Shown here one piece after another: positions 15,147 through 24,434 of a stretch of 64,000 nt of DNA (positions are counted from its first letter, which is position 1; the number at the start of each line of letters is the position of its first letter). This DNA comes from Litorimonas taeanensis (GTDB lineage Bacteria > Pseudomonadota > Alphaproteobacteria > Caulobacterales > Maricaulaceae): positions 930,001 through 994,000 of the forward strand of contig NZ_RBII01000001.1 in the NCBI RefSeq assembly GCF_003634015.1. The letters are read 5' to 3'. Position numbers and translations under genes: made by a program. A model generated the notes under the pieces. It did no database searches and was not told the origin of the DNA. It was given only the letters and a program-made list of their open reading frames with translations.

Positions 15147-16817
15147 TTATGTGCCTGTATCAACTCCAGCAAGCTTTAACCCCTCAATGATTGCATTGTG
15201 AAGTGTGGATTCCGCATGCCAGAGATTAAGCGTGCTAACTAATTTATGATCATAATCAGCATCTGCCTTTCTAAAACCCGCCAAAATCGCTCTCGGACGT
15301 TCGGCGTCTCCTAGGTGCCCCATCGCAGAAAGCGCGAATCGTTGCGCCCCCAAGGGGCTAGCAAGTGTGATGTCATGTGGCAGTAAGGACAAAACAAGCT
15401 TAAAATCATTGTCTCTAAATGCGAGAATAATTTTACAGAAGTAAAACCAAGAAGGCGGCCCATCAATCAATTGCAATGAAGCCTCGTGATAAGCGAGAGC
15501 CCTTTCAGGGTAATTTTGATAAGCATTCGTACAAGAGTAGTAAGCTAACATTGAGTAATCATTTGGGTTTAAAGCAATCGATCTTCGGGCGACCCGTTCA
15601 GACTCGGCATAATTCCCTTTATGGAAGTGAGCTTGATAAAGAGCCATATAACCAATCGAATTTTCAGGATCTAATGAAACGGCTTTCTTCGCCGCCTCTA
15701 ATGCTTCATCCAATCCTAATTGGGCATCAAGATTAGAGAGCGTTTGGGTCACTTGGTAAGTTCTTAAATATGACCAAATTGCCAAAATAGGTGAAAACTT
15801 GGGATGTTTTTCCTTAACAGCATCAACACGCTCCTGCAAACTTAGTAACTCAGAAATGGCAGGAGAGTTCTTCATATTATAATATCGCAGAACAACATCA
15901 TAAGCTGGCATTGATTCAAGCTGGGCAAGACTATTTCTACGACTATAACGATTGACTACGCCGTAAGGCGCTGCGACTTTTGCTGCCGTATAGGAGGCAA
16001 TTTCTTCTTGGAGGTCAAATATTTGAGACGGTATAAATTTTTTATCAATCGACCTTGAGAAAACGTGCTCCCCTGTCTCCGCGTGTAACAAATCTACCCA
16101 CACGCGGCAGACATCTCCAACGCGTCTAATACTCCCACTCAATACAAATTGAACGTCATATTCTTTCGCTACAGCCTTAATATCTGCAACCTGCCCCCTA
16201 CGCTCAATAGTCGGCGAACATGATATAATTCGTAGATAACGAAACTGTATAAGGGCATTGATGATTTCCGTGGTGAGTCCCTCTGAAAAAAAGTGATTCT
16301 CAGCTCCCTCACTCAAATCTTGAAAAGCGAGTACGGCAATACCTGGGCGAGTTTGAAGTTCGTCCTTTAAGGTTTTTGAAACCTGCGATTGGGTAACCAC
16401 CATAGAAGTATCGGACTTGTTAGTACTTTCTGATCCCTTTCGTTGCATTTCAAAAACTGGAGCATATTGCCCCTTTGGAATTATAAAGCGAACCGGATCT
16501 TCTAAACCAGCATCGGCATAATATAGGTCAAGACGTCGCCTTAATTGACCCGCTTGTACTCTTACAATTGTATCTGCTTGAGGGTCAAAATCATCAGGGC
16601 GGTCAAAAACCTCAACCCCAATAGTATATCCCTTTAATTGTTCAGACCTACCATGAAGTGTTTCGTATACGACATAACGAAGAAACCTCTTCATACGTGT
16701 TGTTTCACTAAATATGTCGTCCCTCAACACGCGCTCGAGCTGTGCGCACACAGCCTCAGACACCTCATCACTGAAAGTTTGTGCTTCTGGTTGGAATGCT
16801 CTTGCAACAGACCCCAT
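15147..16817 (-). CDS. TolB-like/TPR protein with N-terminal conserved regulatory-type domain
   Basis: A 556-residue soluble protein. The start at 16817 follows an AGGTGA Shine-Dalgarno sequence. Residues about 20-110 carry a domain common in alphaproteobacterial proteins labelled adenylate cyclase or TolB-like: FLRYVVYETLHGR, KGYTIGVEVF, DTIVRVQAGQLRRRL. Residues about 155-290 form a FlgO/TolB-like domain (IAVLAFQDLSEG, LSGSIRRVGD). The rest is TPR repeats, with clear units at KAVSLDPENSIGYMALYQAH and ARRSIALNPNDYSMLAYY. No cyclase catalytic domain is present. The family is thought to be a signalling scaffold; the partner is unknown. It is divergent from a small lipoprotein gene. Confidence 0.75.
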   Translation of the reverse strand: MGSVARAFQPEAQTFSDEVSEAVCAQLERVLRDDIFSETTRMKRFLRYVVYETLHGRSEQLKGYTIGVEVFDRPDDFDPQADTIVRVQAGQLRRRLDLYYADAGLEDPVRFIIPKGQYAPVFEMQRKGSESTNKSDTSMVVTQSQVSKTLKDELQTRPGIAVLAFQDLSEGAENHFFSEGLTTEIINALIQFRYLRIISCSPTIERRGQVADIKAVAKEYDVQFVLSGSIRRVGDVCRVWVDLLHAETGEHVFSRSIDKKFIPSQIFDLQEEIASYTAAKVAAPYGVVNRYSRRNSLAQLESMPAYDVVLRYYNMKNSPAISELLSLQERVDAVKEKHPKFSPILAIWSYLRTYQVTQTLSNLDAQLGLDEALEAAKKAVSLDPENSIGYMALYQAHFHKGNYAESERVARRSIALNPNDYSMLAYYSCTNAYQNYPERALAYHEASLQLIDGPPSWFYFCKIILAFRDNDFKLVLSLLPHDITLASPLGAQRFALSAMGHLGDAERPRAILAGFRKADADYDHKLVSTLNLWHAESTLHNAIIEGLKLAGVDTGT

Positions 16818-17052
16818 ACAGGTCACCTGACTAATTTGCGCAATACGATGATGCTTGGTTTGTTTTGGCCGCAGCTGATTTTGAAGCGGTTCTGTCGTTA
16901 CCCTCGCAAATGTTTTTTAACAACAGTGATTACTGACATTTTACATGAAAAGGGTAAGTTTTTGCAGTAACCTATGAAAAGCCAGAACGTCCAACCTAAG
17001 CGGTGTGAAAGGCTACTATTGCATTCTGTTATCCATAGCTTACACAATTACT

Positions 17053-17547
17053 ATGAAAAAATCTCAAACGTTAAGCCCCTTCATACTGGCTTTAATAAGC
17101 CTTTCTTTTACAGCTTGCACAACCACGCCTGATCCCGAAGAAATTTGCACTACTGAGTGGATAGCGCCGAGAGCAGAAAAAGCGGTCAAGAAAATTGAGA
17201 AGAAGACCAATTCTGCCATGAATTCACTTAGAAAAGCTGGCGAAGCCTATTCTCAAGGAAAACAACCCAGCGTCTTTACCATGATGCGTCTCTCGTCCTC
17301 TCTTGAAAAACTTGAAAAGGAACTGACAGATGGACAAGGTATTTCGGACATAAAGTTTTTGGCCAGAACCTGCAATGACCCTGAAATTTTAACAAAATCA
17401 GTTCGTAACGTTTTTGAATCTCAAGGCGTGCCAGAAAAACTTTTAAACTTCATCGAAAACACCAATTTATACCAGAGTATCATTGACGAGAATCTGAATG
17501 ACATTCAGCTCAATATCAATTCTCCGTCTCAAGGCAACTCGACATAG
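17053..17547 (+). CDS. Orphan lipoprotein, function unknown
   Basis: A 164-residue protein starting MKKSQTLSPF at 17053. The N-terminus is a lipoprotein signal peptide, with hydrophobic core FILALISLSF and lipobox-like FTAC, so the acylated Cys is about residue 21. The mature part is Lys/Glu-rich and helical, with AEKAVKKIEKKTNSAMNSLRKAGEAY resembling an amphipathic coil, and has two further Cys (CTTEW, TCNDPE). I recognise no family. It is divergent from the TolB-like/TPR gene and 57 nt upstream of trhO. An earlier in-frame start at 17005 would add 16 residues but spoils the signal peptide. Confidence 0.65.
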   Translation: MKKSQTLSPFILALISLSFTACTTTPDPEEICTTEWIAPRAEKAVKKIEKKTNSAMNSLRKAGEAYSQGKQPSVFTMMRLSSSLEKLEKELTDGQGISDIKFLARTCNDPEILTKSVRNVFESQGVPEKLLNFIENTNLYQSIIDENLNDIQLNINSPSQGNST

Positions 17548-17604
17548 CAAGAAACATCAGTGGTCATATTGACCCCCTTAGCTGTTAATAATAGAGGCTC
17601 GTCT

Positions 17605-18546
17605 ATGACTTATCGCATCGCCGCGCTCTATCACTTTACCGCCCTACCAGATTACAAGGCCTTACAGCCTTGGCTTTTGAAAATGTGCGAACTGCTTGAA
17701 ATCAAAGGCACAATCTTATTAGCCCATGAGGGGATTAATGGAACTATCGCAGGGTCAGACAAAGCAATTGATAAAATATTACAGTATTTGAGAGCTGACC
17801 CTCGCTTACACACTTTAGATGCAAAGTTTTCAGAAGCAAATGAAGCCCCATTTTATCGAATGAAGGTTCGCTTGAAAAAAGAAATTGTTACGATGGGGAT
17901 TGAAGATATAGACCCCAATAACATCGTAGGCACCTATGTCGATCCTGATGACTGGAACGCCTTAATCTCAGACCCCAATACGGTATTGATTGACACCAGA
18001 AATGATTACGAGGTCGAAATTGGTACATTTGAGGGCGCGATAAACCCTAACACGAAAACATTCCGTGAATTTCCGCAATGGGTAGAAGATAATCGCAAAG
18101 ACTTAGAAAAACCTAAAGTGGCTATGTTCTGTACCGGAGGCATTCGCTGCGAAAAAGCGAGCGCCTACATGAAGCAAAATGGGTTTGATAATGTCTACCA
18201 CCTTAAAGGTGGGATACTAAAATACCTAGAAACTCAGCCCAAAGACGAAAGCCTATGGAACGGTGAGTGTTTCGTCTTCGATCAGCGCGTCGCGGTAAAA
18301 CACGACCTTGAACAAGGCCAGTATGACCAATGTTATGCGTGTCGTCACCCAATAACCGAAGCCGACAAATCATCCCCTCTCTATATAAAAGGGGTCTCAT
18401 GCCATCGTTGTCACGCAGACATGAGCGAAGAACAAAAAGCACGCTTCGCTGAACGTCAAAGGCAAATAGAACTCGCTAAATCAAGAGGGGAAACGCACAT
18501 CGGGCGTAAAGATAACATAGACCACCCCCTCCCAAATTTGGACTAA
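17605..18546 (+). CDS. trhO: tRNA uridine 5-hydroxylase TrhO (YceA, rhodanese family)
   Basis: A 313-residue protein with the full TrhO layout: an N-terminal acylphosphatase-like domain ([16 protein letters not shown], about residues 33-48), a central rhodanese domain ([14 protein letters not shown]) with active-site loop [13 protein letters not shown], and a C-terminal Cys-rich tail ([14 protein letters not shown]). TrhO uses O2 to make 5-hydroxyuridine at position 34 of tRNAs. The start at 17605 has AGAGG 7 nt upstream; a longer frame from 17560 lacks a ribosome site. The glutathione transferase gene follows 10 nt after the stop, suggesting co-transcription. Confidence 0.93.
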   Translation: MTYRIAALYHFTALPDYKALQPWLLKMCELLEIKGTILLAHEGINGTIAGSDKAIDKILQYLRADPRLHTLDAKFSEANEAPFYRMKVRLKKEIVTMGIEDIDPNNIVGTYVDPDDWNALISDPNTVLIDTRNDYEVEIGTFEGAINPNTKTFREFPQWVEDNRKDLEKPKVAMFCTGGIRCEKASAYMKQNGFDNVYHLKGGILKYLETQPKDESLWNGECFVFDQRVAVKHDLEQGQYDQCYACRHPITEADKSSPLYIKGVSCHRCHADMSEEQKARFAERQRQIELAKSRGETHIGRKDNIDHPLPNLD

Positions 18547-18556
18547 TTTCAAAGCT

Positions 18557-19195
18557 ATGACAGAAGCCATACTCTACTCTTTTAGGCGGTGCCCATATGC
18601 CATGAGAGCAAGAATGGCATTATCTGTGTCAGAAATGGAATATGAGCACCGTGAAGTTGCGTTAAGAAACAAACCTCAAGCTATGCTTGAGGCTTCACCC
18701 AAAGGAACCGTCCCTGTTTTTGTGACAGAGGATGACAAGGTTATAGATGAAAGCCTCGCAATCATGCATATGGCACTGACATATAATGACCCTAAAAATT
18801 GGATGCGGGACACAACTGGCAAAACACAAGACTTCATTCGTTCGATGGATGAGACATTTAAACATCACCTTGACCGTTATAAATATGCCAGCAGATATGA
18901 AGCAAACGCGCAAAGAGGGTCAGTAAATCTACTGCATCGCGCTGAGGCCGTCAAATGCTTACAGAAATGGGAAACTGCCCTCGCAGAGACTAAATATCTC
19001 ATTGATGACGCCCAGAGCATAGCGGATATCGCTACATTTCCTTTTATCCGTCAGTTTGCGGCGACTGAACCAGAATGGTGGCAAAGCAAACCATTGCCCA
19101 ACGTAGCATTATGGCTAACAGGCTTAATAGAATCACCTCTATTCCAAACCATTATGGTCAAACACCCTCTCTGGGTTGAGACTCCTGAAGAATAA
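18557..19195 (+). CDS. Glutathione S-transferase family protein
   Basis: A 212-residue protein with an N-terminal thioredoxin-fold GST domain: LYSFRRCPYAMRARMALSV with a CPYA active-site-like motif, then SPKGTVPVFV holding the cis-Pro, and DESLAIMHM for glutathione binding. An all-helical C-terminal domain (about 90-205) includes DDAQSIADIATFPFIRQFA. The CPYA motif resembles omega- or dehydroascorbate-type GSTs, which use Cys for thiol transfer. The gene is 10 nt downstream of trhO and is probably in its operon. Substrate unknown. Confidence 0.88.
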   Translation: MTEAILYSFRRCPYAMRARMALSVSEMEYEHREVALRNKPQAMLEASPKGTVPVFVTEDDKVIDESLAIMHMALTYNDPKNWMRDTTGKTQDFIRSMDETFKHHLDRYKYASRYEANAQRGSVNLLHRAEAVKCLQKWETALAETKYLIDDAQSIADIATFPFIRQFAATEPEWWQSKPLPNVALWLTGLIESPLFQTIMVKHPLWVETPEE

Positions 19196-19332
19196 CACCA
19201 CTGACGCGAAAAATAAGACTTCCCCACAAGCAAAATTAGTTATCAACACGCTGTCCGTGAATTCATGCTTGTTAGAATCATAAAGGTTCATAATCTTTAA
19301 TTGTAGATTCGTTATTCTTAGGACAGGCATTT

Positions 19333-19866
19333 ATGTCATTCGCTGACCATCATTGCATACGCCCTAGCCCGTCATTGACGGGAATGAATGCCTTACGCGG
19401 CAACCCCATTTCAGTCTTCGAACGTCTGTCTATTGCTGAAGGTTATGATTTAGAACGCATCTCAGAAAATGAAATTGAGATATCCATTTCAGGGTTATGG
19501 CGTGATCATATGATAAGCCTTATTTGGAACGCGTCTTCTGAAAAAATACAATGCTTCCTAATGTTTGACAGTAAAACGCCTGGGGGACGAACAGACGATA
19601 TTTGCCGTTTAATGTCTCTTATAAACGAAAATCTTGATGCTGGTCATTTCGATTATTCATCTCAATTCAAGACACTTATTTATCGCAATAGTCTAAGCCT
19701 CCGCGGTGGCGCAAAGCTGAAAACTGAACAGGCAATGGATTTGATTGCTTCTGCATTAGACGCGGCTGAACGTGGTTACCCTGCGTGTCAGTATGTCGTT
19801 TGGGCAGGGAAATCTCCTGAAGATGCGCTTAGCTCTGCCTTAATGGACCTCGCAGGGTTTCCATAA
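19333..19866 (+). CDS. YbjN domain protein (putative sensory/regulatory)
   Basis: A 177-residue soluble protein with the YbjN fold pattern: SVFERLSIAEGYDLERISENEI, CFLMFDSK, then LMSLINENLDAGHFDY and LIYRNSLSLRGGA. YbjN-family proteins resemble type III secretion chaperones and affect motility and stress phenotypes in E. coli; no biochemical activity is settled. An in-frame ATG at 19384 (MNALRGNPISVF) is a possible start. It converges on the histidine kinase gene with 3 nt between the stops. Confidence 0.75.
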   Translation: MSFADHHCIRPSPSLTGMNALRGNPISVFERLSIAEGYDLERISENEIEISISGLWRDHMISLIWNASSEKIQCFLMFDSKTPGGRTDDICRLMSLINENLDAGHFDYSSQFKTLIYRNSLSLRGGAKLKTEQAMDLIASALDAAERGYPACQYVVWAGKSPEDALSSALMDLAGFP

Positions 19867-19869
19867 ACC

Positions 19870-21192
19870 TTACCGAGGCAAAGAAATAACGGCTCTCAAC
19901 CCTCCCATTGGGCTGTCCGTCAACTTTAATGTACCGCCATGAAGCTGCGCAATGTCACGGGCAATTGCGAGACCCAAGCCAACACCTTCGACGTTTTGAC
20001 TACGGGCACTATCTAAACGGCTGAAAGCTCGAAAGGCTTCTTTCCTAAGGTTTTTCGGAATACCCGGCCCTGAATCATCAATAAACACCTCAACATGCGT
20101 TGAGGTCAAAGCCAGCGATATTGATGCACCGTTAGCGTACTTAATGCTATTCGTAATTAAGTTATCTAACGCCCTTTGGAAGGAAGCCGGTCGAATCTCT
20201 ATCTCTAGATTATCGGGTATAGAGTCTTGGTTTAAGTCTACCGCCTTCCCTTCTGAAACACCTTTAAGATAAGACAGAAAGTGCACGCGTTCTGGTGACT
20301 CTTGCTCTAACCCTCGCGCGAAATCGAGATAGCCATTGAGCATATTCTCCATTTCTACGATATCCGCTTTTGCGGCCCTTACTTCTTCTGTATTTTCTTG
20401 CATCGCTAGCTGCAGCTTTAGCCGCGTCAAAGGCGTACGAAGGTCATGCGATACGCCCGCTAGCATCATCGTTCTTTGCTCCATATGCCGCTGGATACGG
20501 CTACGCATTTTCAAAAATGAATGTCCGGCTAGACGCACCTCTGAGGCGCCAGAAGGTTTATAGGTTCCGAGTGTCTTCCCTTTACCATAGGCCTCTGCTG
20601 CATCGGCCAGTTCACGAATGGGGCGTGCTTGATTTCTAATAAAGATAACTGAGACTAACGTCAGTAAAACAGTTGCGGTAATCAGCCAAAAAATGAATAC
20701 AAATCCAGTAGGGGCAAAGACGCGTTCACGCGCTGCAATAAAGCGTAAATACCCCCCATCGACCTCCACGCGTACATCAATGTGATTTGGATAACGGGTC
20801 GTATCAAACCAAAAAGAATCGGTCAGACTTTCATTCAATGAACGCCGCAAGGTTTTATCTAAATTTGAAAAGAACATTTGCCGTCTTTGACTAACGGGTA
20901 AAGTTTCACCTTCGCGAAAGACAACAGAGAGCTGCATATCTGGGCGAAGGAGGCTATCTAAATCTTGGGCGCGCTCTATCGTTGGAGTTTGCTTAAATAA
21001 TGTAGTGGCCACAGCTATGTCAGCGGCCACACTATCAGATAAATTTGCAGTTACACGCGCCCAATGCGCATTGAAAAAGAAATACGCAACAGCAATTTGC
21101 ATCACCGCAATAGGTAATATGATGATCAAAAGCGCGCGACCAAATAAGCTTTTGGGAAGATAACGCTTGAACCCTTTCATACCAATTTTCAT
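19870..21192 (-). CDS. EnvZ/PetP-like sensor histidine kinase
   Basis: A 440-residue inner-membrane kinase: first membrane helix about residues 15-38, periplasmic sensor about 39-165, second helix about 166-186, then HAMP, HisKA with VSHDLRTPLTRLKLQ (phospho-His about residue 251) and HATPase_c with N box DNLITNSIKYA, G1 box DDSGPGIP and G2 box GVGLGLAIA. Layout and the VSHDLRTPLTRL box match EnvZ; in alphaproteobacteria this pair is also called PetP/PetR. It directly follows the response regulator gene (TAAATG junction), so the pair is co-transcribed. The input signal is not evident. Confidence 0.9.
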   Translation of the reverse strand: MKIGMKGFKRYLPKSLFGRALLIIILPIAVMQIAVAYFFFNAHWARVTANLSDSVAADIAVATTLFKQTPTIERAQDLDSLLRPDMQLSVVFREGETLPVSQRRQMFFSNLDKTLRRSLNESLTDSFWFDTTRYPNHIDVRVEVDGGYLRFIAARERVFAPTGFVFIFWLITATVLLTLVSVIFIRNQARPIRELADAAEAYGKGKTLGTYKPSGASEVRLAGHSFLKMRSRIQRHMEQRTMMLAGVSHDLRTPLTRLKLQLAMQENTEEVRAAKADIVEMENMLNGYLDFARGLEQESPERVHFLSYLKGVSEGKAVDLNQDSIPDNLEIEIRPASFQRALDNLITNSIKYANGASISLALTSTHVEVFIDDSGPGIPKNLRKEAFRAFSRLDSARSQNVEGVGLGLAIARDIAQLHGGTLKLTDSPMGGLRAVISLPR

Positions 21193-21903
21193 TTAGCCGC
21201 CAGCTTGGCAGATTAGGCGATAACCCTGCCCTCTCACAGTTAGAATGAAGTTTGGCTCAGCAGGGTTGTCTTCAATTTTGCGGCGCAACCGTGTAATCTG
21301 AACATCCACGGCTCGATCTGATGTCGCGTTGATGTTCTGGGAAAGTTGGAACCGTGAAACAGTCCCTCCCCCTTGCTTGGCCAATATATTTAGCAAAACA
21401 TCTTCACCGGTCGTAAGGCGTATCCGTTCTCCATTCTTTAAAAGAAGGCGGGATGAGACGTCATATGAATAATCCCCAAATACGACGTTTTGCGATACTG
21501 GGGCTTGTCCACCTCGTCGAAATATATTGTCTATTCGCAAGAGTAATTCCTCAGGTTCAAACGGCTTACTTAGATAATCATCTGCACCAGCCCTAAGTCC
21601 TGAAATTCTGTCAGACGGTTGCCCCTTCGCCGTGAGTAAAATAATGGGAACATCGCTACCCTGACGCAAACTCTTAGCCAGGCTCAAGCCATCTTCACCT
21701 GGCATCATGACATCAAGAATCAGAAGGTCAAAAGCCAAACCTTGCATTTTCAATCTAGCTTTGGCTGCATCCTCAGCAACTGAGGTCCGAAACCCCTCAC
21801 GATTAAGGTATTTTTGTAATAGCAATCGAATACGGTTATCATCATCGACAATCAAAATATGCGTATTCTGCCTTTCTAATTCTGTCATAGGCGTGAAAGT
21901 CAT
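21193..21903 (-). CDS. OmpR/PetR-like response regulator
   Basis: A 236-residue OmpR-family regulator starting at ATG 21903, with GGGAA 8 nt upstream. The receiver domain shows the acidic pair IVDDD, phospho-Asp in LLILDVMMPGEDG, LLTAKG with the conserved Thr/Ser position, and the Lys in LSKPFEPEEL. The C-terminal winged-helix DNA-binding domain has VDVQITRLRRKIEDNP. In alphaproteobacteria this OmpR/PetR pair often lies beside ilvE, as here. Targets cannot be read from the window. Confidence 0.92.
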   Translation of the reverse strand: MTFTPMTELERQNTHILIVDDDNRIRLLLQKYLNREGFRTSVAEDAAKARLKMQGLAFDLLILDVMMPGEDGLSLAKSLRQGSDVPIILLTAKGQPSDRISGLRAGADDYLSKPFEPEELLLRIDNIFRRGGQAPVSQNVVFGDYSYDVSSRLLLKNGERIRLTTGEDVLLNILAKQGGGTVSRFQLSQNINATSDRAVDVQITRLRRKIEDNPAEPNFILTVRGQGYRLICQAGG

Positions 21904-21980
21904 CAAATTTATTCCCAAAATTGGCCGTATAATATATTGACTTACCCTCTATCTACGCAAGAATGAAGAGATATACGTAT

Positions 21981-22002
21981 GGCCGCAAGATGCCTTGCGG
22001 CC
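21981..22002 (+). promoter_or_regulatory. Terminator-like hairpin in the ilvE leader (possible attenuator)
   Basis: GGCCGCAAG (21981-21989) and CTTGCGGCC (21994-22002) make a perfect 9-bp stem with a 4-nt loop, followed by TTTCCCTTT. It lies between the divergent regulator gene and ilvE, 25 nt before the chosen ilvE start. A 23-codon reading frame (ATG at 21963) runs through the hairpin and stops across the ilvE start. It has no Ile or Val codons and only two Leu codons, so classic branched-chain attenuation is not supported. Confidence 0.45.
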
Positions 22003-22026
22003 TTTCCCTTTATAAAGGTCGAAGCA

Positions 22027-22911
22027 ATGATTGAAAAAGCCTATCATGATCGCGATGGTCATATTTGGATGGATGGTCAATTTTTAGATTGGCGAGACAC
22101 GAAAGTCCATGTTTTGACACATTCTCTTCATTATGGCTCAGCTGTATTTGAGGGCAATCGCGCTTATGGCGGAGAAATATTCCGGCTTTCAGACCATTCT
22201 AAACGGCTTAGAAATTCAGCCAATATTCTTGGCTACGAAATACCTTACACCCAAGAGGAAATTGATCAGGCGTGTATTGATACATTAGCGAACTCAGGTC
22301 TGAAAGATGCATATGTTCGGCCCTTCGCGTGGCGTGGTTCTGACATGATGGGCGTTGCCTCTAAAAACAATCAGATTCATTTAGCAATAGCCTGTTGGCA
22401 CTGGGGAAGCTATTTCTCTGATAAGATGAAAGGGATCCGCCTGTGTATATCAGATTGGAGACGCCCTGCTCCAGATACAAGCCCCTGCAAGTCTAAAGCT
22501 GCGGGGCTGTATATGATTTGTACGCTGGCTAAGGACAAAGCCGCAGCGACTGGCTGGGATGATGCTCTTATGTTTGATTACAAAGGCCGCGTGGCTGAAT
22601 GTACTGGAGCGCATATATTTTTCGTAAAAGACGGAGAATTATATACGCCAACGAATGACATCCTACTTGAAGGTATCACTCACGATAGCATCATCAAACT
22701 CGCAGAAGCCAAAGGCTATAAAGTCAATAAACAAGACATTATGCCAAATGAAATGAGCGACTTTGAAGAATGCTTTGTTGTCGGAACCGCCGCAGAGGTT
22801 ACACCTGTACGTGAAATCGACGGTATTCACTACAAACCAGGAAAAGTCTGTGAGGATATGGTAAAAACTTACGATGATGCCGTTAATGGTAAAGGCATTA
22901 TCAAGCTTTAA
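22027..22911 (+). CDS. ilvE: Branched-chain amino acid aminotransferase
   Basis: A 294-residue class IV PLP aminotransferase, catalysing the last step of Val, Leu and Ile synthesis. Motifs are HSLHYGSAVFEGNRAYGG (N-terminal signature), the PLP Lys in CKSKAAGLYM, and the signature ECTGAHIFFVKDGELYTP. The start at 22027 has AAGG about 8 nt upstream and gives MIEKAYHDRDG, the usual N-terminus; an in-frame ATG at 21979 would put a strong hairpin inside the coding region. It is divergent from the OmpR-type pair. Confidence in function is high. Confidence 0.93.
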   Translation: MIEKAYHDRDGHIWMDGQFLDWRDTKVHVLTHSLHYGSAVFEGNRAYGGEIFRLSDHSKRLRNSANILGYEIPYTQEEIDQACIDTLANSGLKDAYVRPFAWRGSDMMGVASKNNQIHLAIACWHWGSYFSDKMKGIRLCISDWRRPAPDTSPCKSKAAGLYMICTLAKDKAAATGWDDALMFDYKGRVAECTGAHIFFVKDGELYTPTNDILLEGITHDSIIKLAEAKGYKVNKQDIMPNEMSDFEECFVVGTAAEVTPVREIDGIHYKPGKVCEDMVKTYDDAVNGKGIIKL

Positions 22912-22930
22912 GTTAGTATTTAAATTTTTT

Positions 22931-22958
22931 GGCGTTCAGCTGACTAAGACTGAACGCC
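22931..22958. terminator. Stem-loop between convergent ilvE and der
   Basis: GGCGTTCAG (22931-22939) and CTGAACGCC (22950-22958) form a perfect 9-bp stem with a 10-nt loop, midway between two converging stops. The U-tract is missing downstream on both strands (the run of T lies before the hairpin on the plus strand), so intrinsic termination is not assured. Confidence 0.4.
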
Positions 22959-22969
22959 GAACATAAGGC

Positions 22970-24427
22970 TTATCTGTTTCTACGGGGGTTGTCCTTAAGA
23001 GGTTCCATACCTTGCTTCCGGACCGTATTATCATATGGGTTTTCATCAGCTTTGACATAAAGGCGAATAGGAATACCCACGAGATCAAAATCTTCCCGCA
23101 AACCATTTATTAGATAGCGTTTATAGCTTTCAGGGAGTTTAGTTGCGCGAGAACATTTCAACACGAATGTCGGCGGCCTAGTTTTGGTTTGACTAATATA
23201 TTTTGGCTTCACCCTGCGTCCCTGCACGGCAGGGGGCGGATGACGCTGAACTTTCTCCGAAAGCCAGTCATTTAGTTCTGAAGTTTTGACCTTAGCAGAC
23301 CAATCAATTTGCACACGTTCAATCGCAGGCAGCAATCGATCGACACTTTTGCCTGTTAAACCTGAGAACATAATAACCGGCAAGCCTCGGAGTTGAGGTA
23401 ATAGCCGCGCGGCCTCATCTCTCAACCACTTAGCACTTTCAGATTTATTCTCGACTAAATCCCATTTAGTCACACCGATGACCAAAGCACGGCCTTCACG
23501 CTCGCACAAATCAGCAATTTGCAAGTCTTGCTTATCAAAAGGCTTAGTCGCATCCATAAGAAGCACAACCACTTGCGCAAATTTGATTGCACGCAGGCTA
23601 TCTTGCACAGAGAGGCGTTCAAGAGTTTCCTGCACTTTAGCCTTTTTTCGCATGCCTGCTGTGTCATGAAACTGCACTCGCCGGCCCTGCCACACAAAAT
23701 CAATAGTTATTGAGTCACGCGTCACGCCAGCTTCTGGGCCTGTCAGCAAGCGGTCCTCACCGATTAAAGTGTTTATAAGCGTTGATTTGCCAGCATTTGG
23801 TCGGCCCACAATAGCAATACGGACGGGCGCTTCAGACGTATCTATAATCTCTTCTGGGGTTTCTAATACAACATCACGAAGAGCCATTTCTATCGCATCA
23901 TCCAAATCGACAATGCCGATATTATGTTCGGCAGCGACTTCGATAGGGTCTCCCATCCCCAAAGAATAACCCTCTGTCGCACCGACATCACCCGCACGGC
24001 TTTCACACTTATTGGCCACTAGAACAACAGGTTTGCCCGATTTGCGGACAAATTCAGCAAAAATTCGGTCGAGCGGAGTTACACCTTCACGGGCATCATA
24101 TACGAATAGACAAATATCAGCATCCATAACAGCCGCTTCAGTCTGAGCTCGCATACGACTTTCTATCTTGTCACCTTTAGCATTCTCAAAACCAGCCGTA
24201 TCCATCAACGTCAAGGCATGTCCCCGCATTTTGGACTTGGTTTCTCTTACATCACGGGTAACTCCAGGCTGATCATTTACAATAGCCAGTTGTTTCCCTG
24301 CCAGACGGTTAAACAAGGTCGACTTACCGACATTGGGGCGTCCAACAATAGCAATACGCGCAGGGCGTTGTTCTCCAACGCCCTCGCCTTGTTCATCTAA
24401 CAAATCGTCTTTGGCGCGGCGCACCAT
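22970..24427 (-). CDS. der: Ribosome assembly GTPase Der (EngA)
   Basis: A 485-residue protein with two tandem GTPase domains and a C-terminal KH-like domain, the unique Der layout. The P loops are GRPNVGKST and GRPNAGKST; the switch motifs are DTAGFEN and DTAGMRKK; the NKxD motifs are NKCE and TKWD. Der acts in late 50S assembly. The start at 24427 (MVRRAKDD) lies 7 nt after the bamB stop. An in-frame ATG at 24463 overlaps bamB. An extra 20 or so residues precede the first P loop compared with E. coli Der. It is the third gene of the conserved YfgM-like-bamB-der order. Confidence 0.94.
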   Translation of the reverse strand: MVRRAKDDLLDEQGEGVGEQRPARIAIVGRPNVGKSTLFNRLAGKQLAIVNDQPGVTRDVRETKSKMRGHALTLMDTAGFENAKGDKIESRMRAQTEAAVMDADICLFVYDAREGVTPLDRIFAEFVRKSGKPVVLVANKCESRAGDVGATEGYSLGMGDPIEVAAEHNIGIVDLDDAIEMALRDVVLETPEEIIDTSEAPVRIAIVGRPNAGKSTLINTLIGEDRLLTGPEAGVTRDSITIDFVWQGRRVQFHDTAGMRKKAKVQETLERLSVQDSLRAIKFAQVVVLLMDATKPFDKQDLQIADLCEREGRALVIGVTKWDLVENKSESAKWLRDEAARLLPQLRGLPVIMFSGLTGKSVDRLLPAIERVQIDWSAKVKTSELNDWLSEKVQRHPPPAVQGRRVKPKYISQTKTRPPTFVLKCSRATKLPESYKRYLINGLREDFDLVGIPIRLYVKADENPYDNTVRKQGMEPLKDNPRRNR

Positions 24428-24434
24428 AACGCGA

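Noticed and set aside
15147-16817. Adenylate cyclase annotation for the TolB-like/TPR protein
   Set aside because: Relatives are often labelled so, but no cyclase catalytic domain or metal-binding Asp pair is present.
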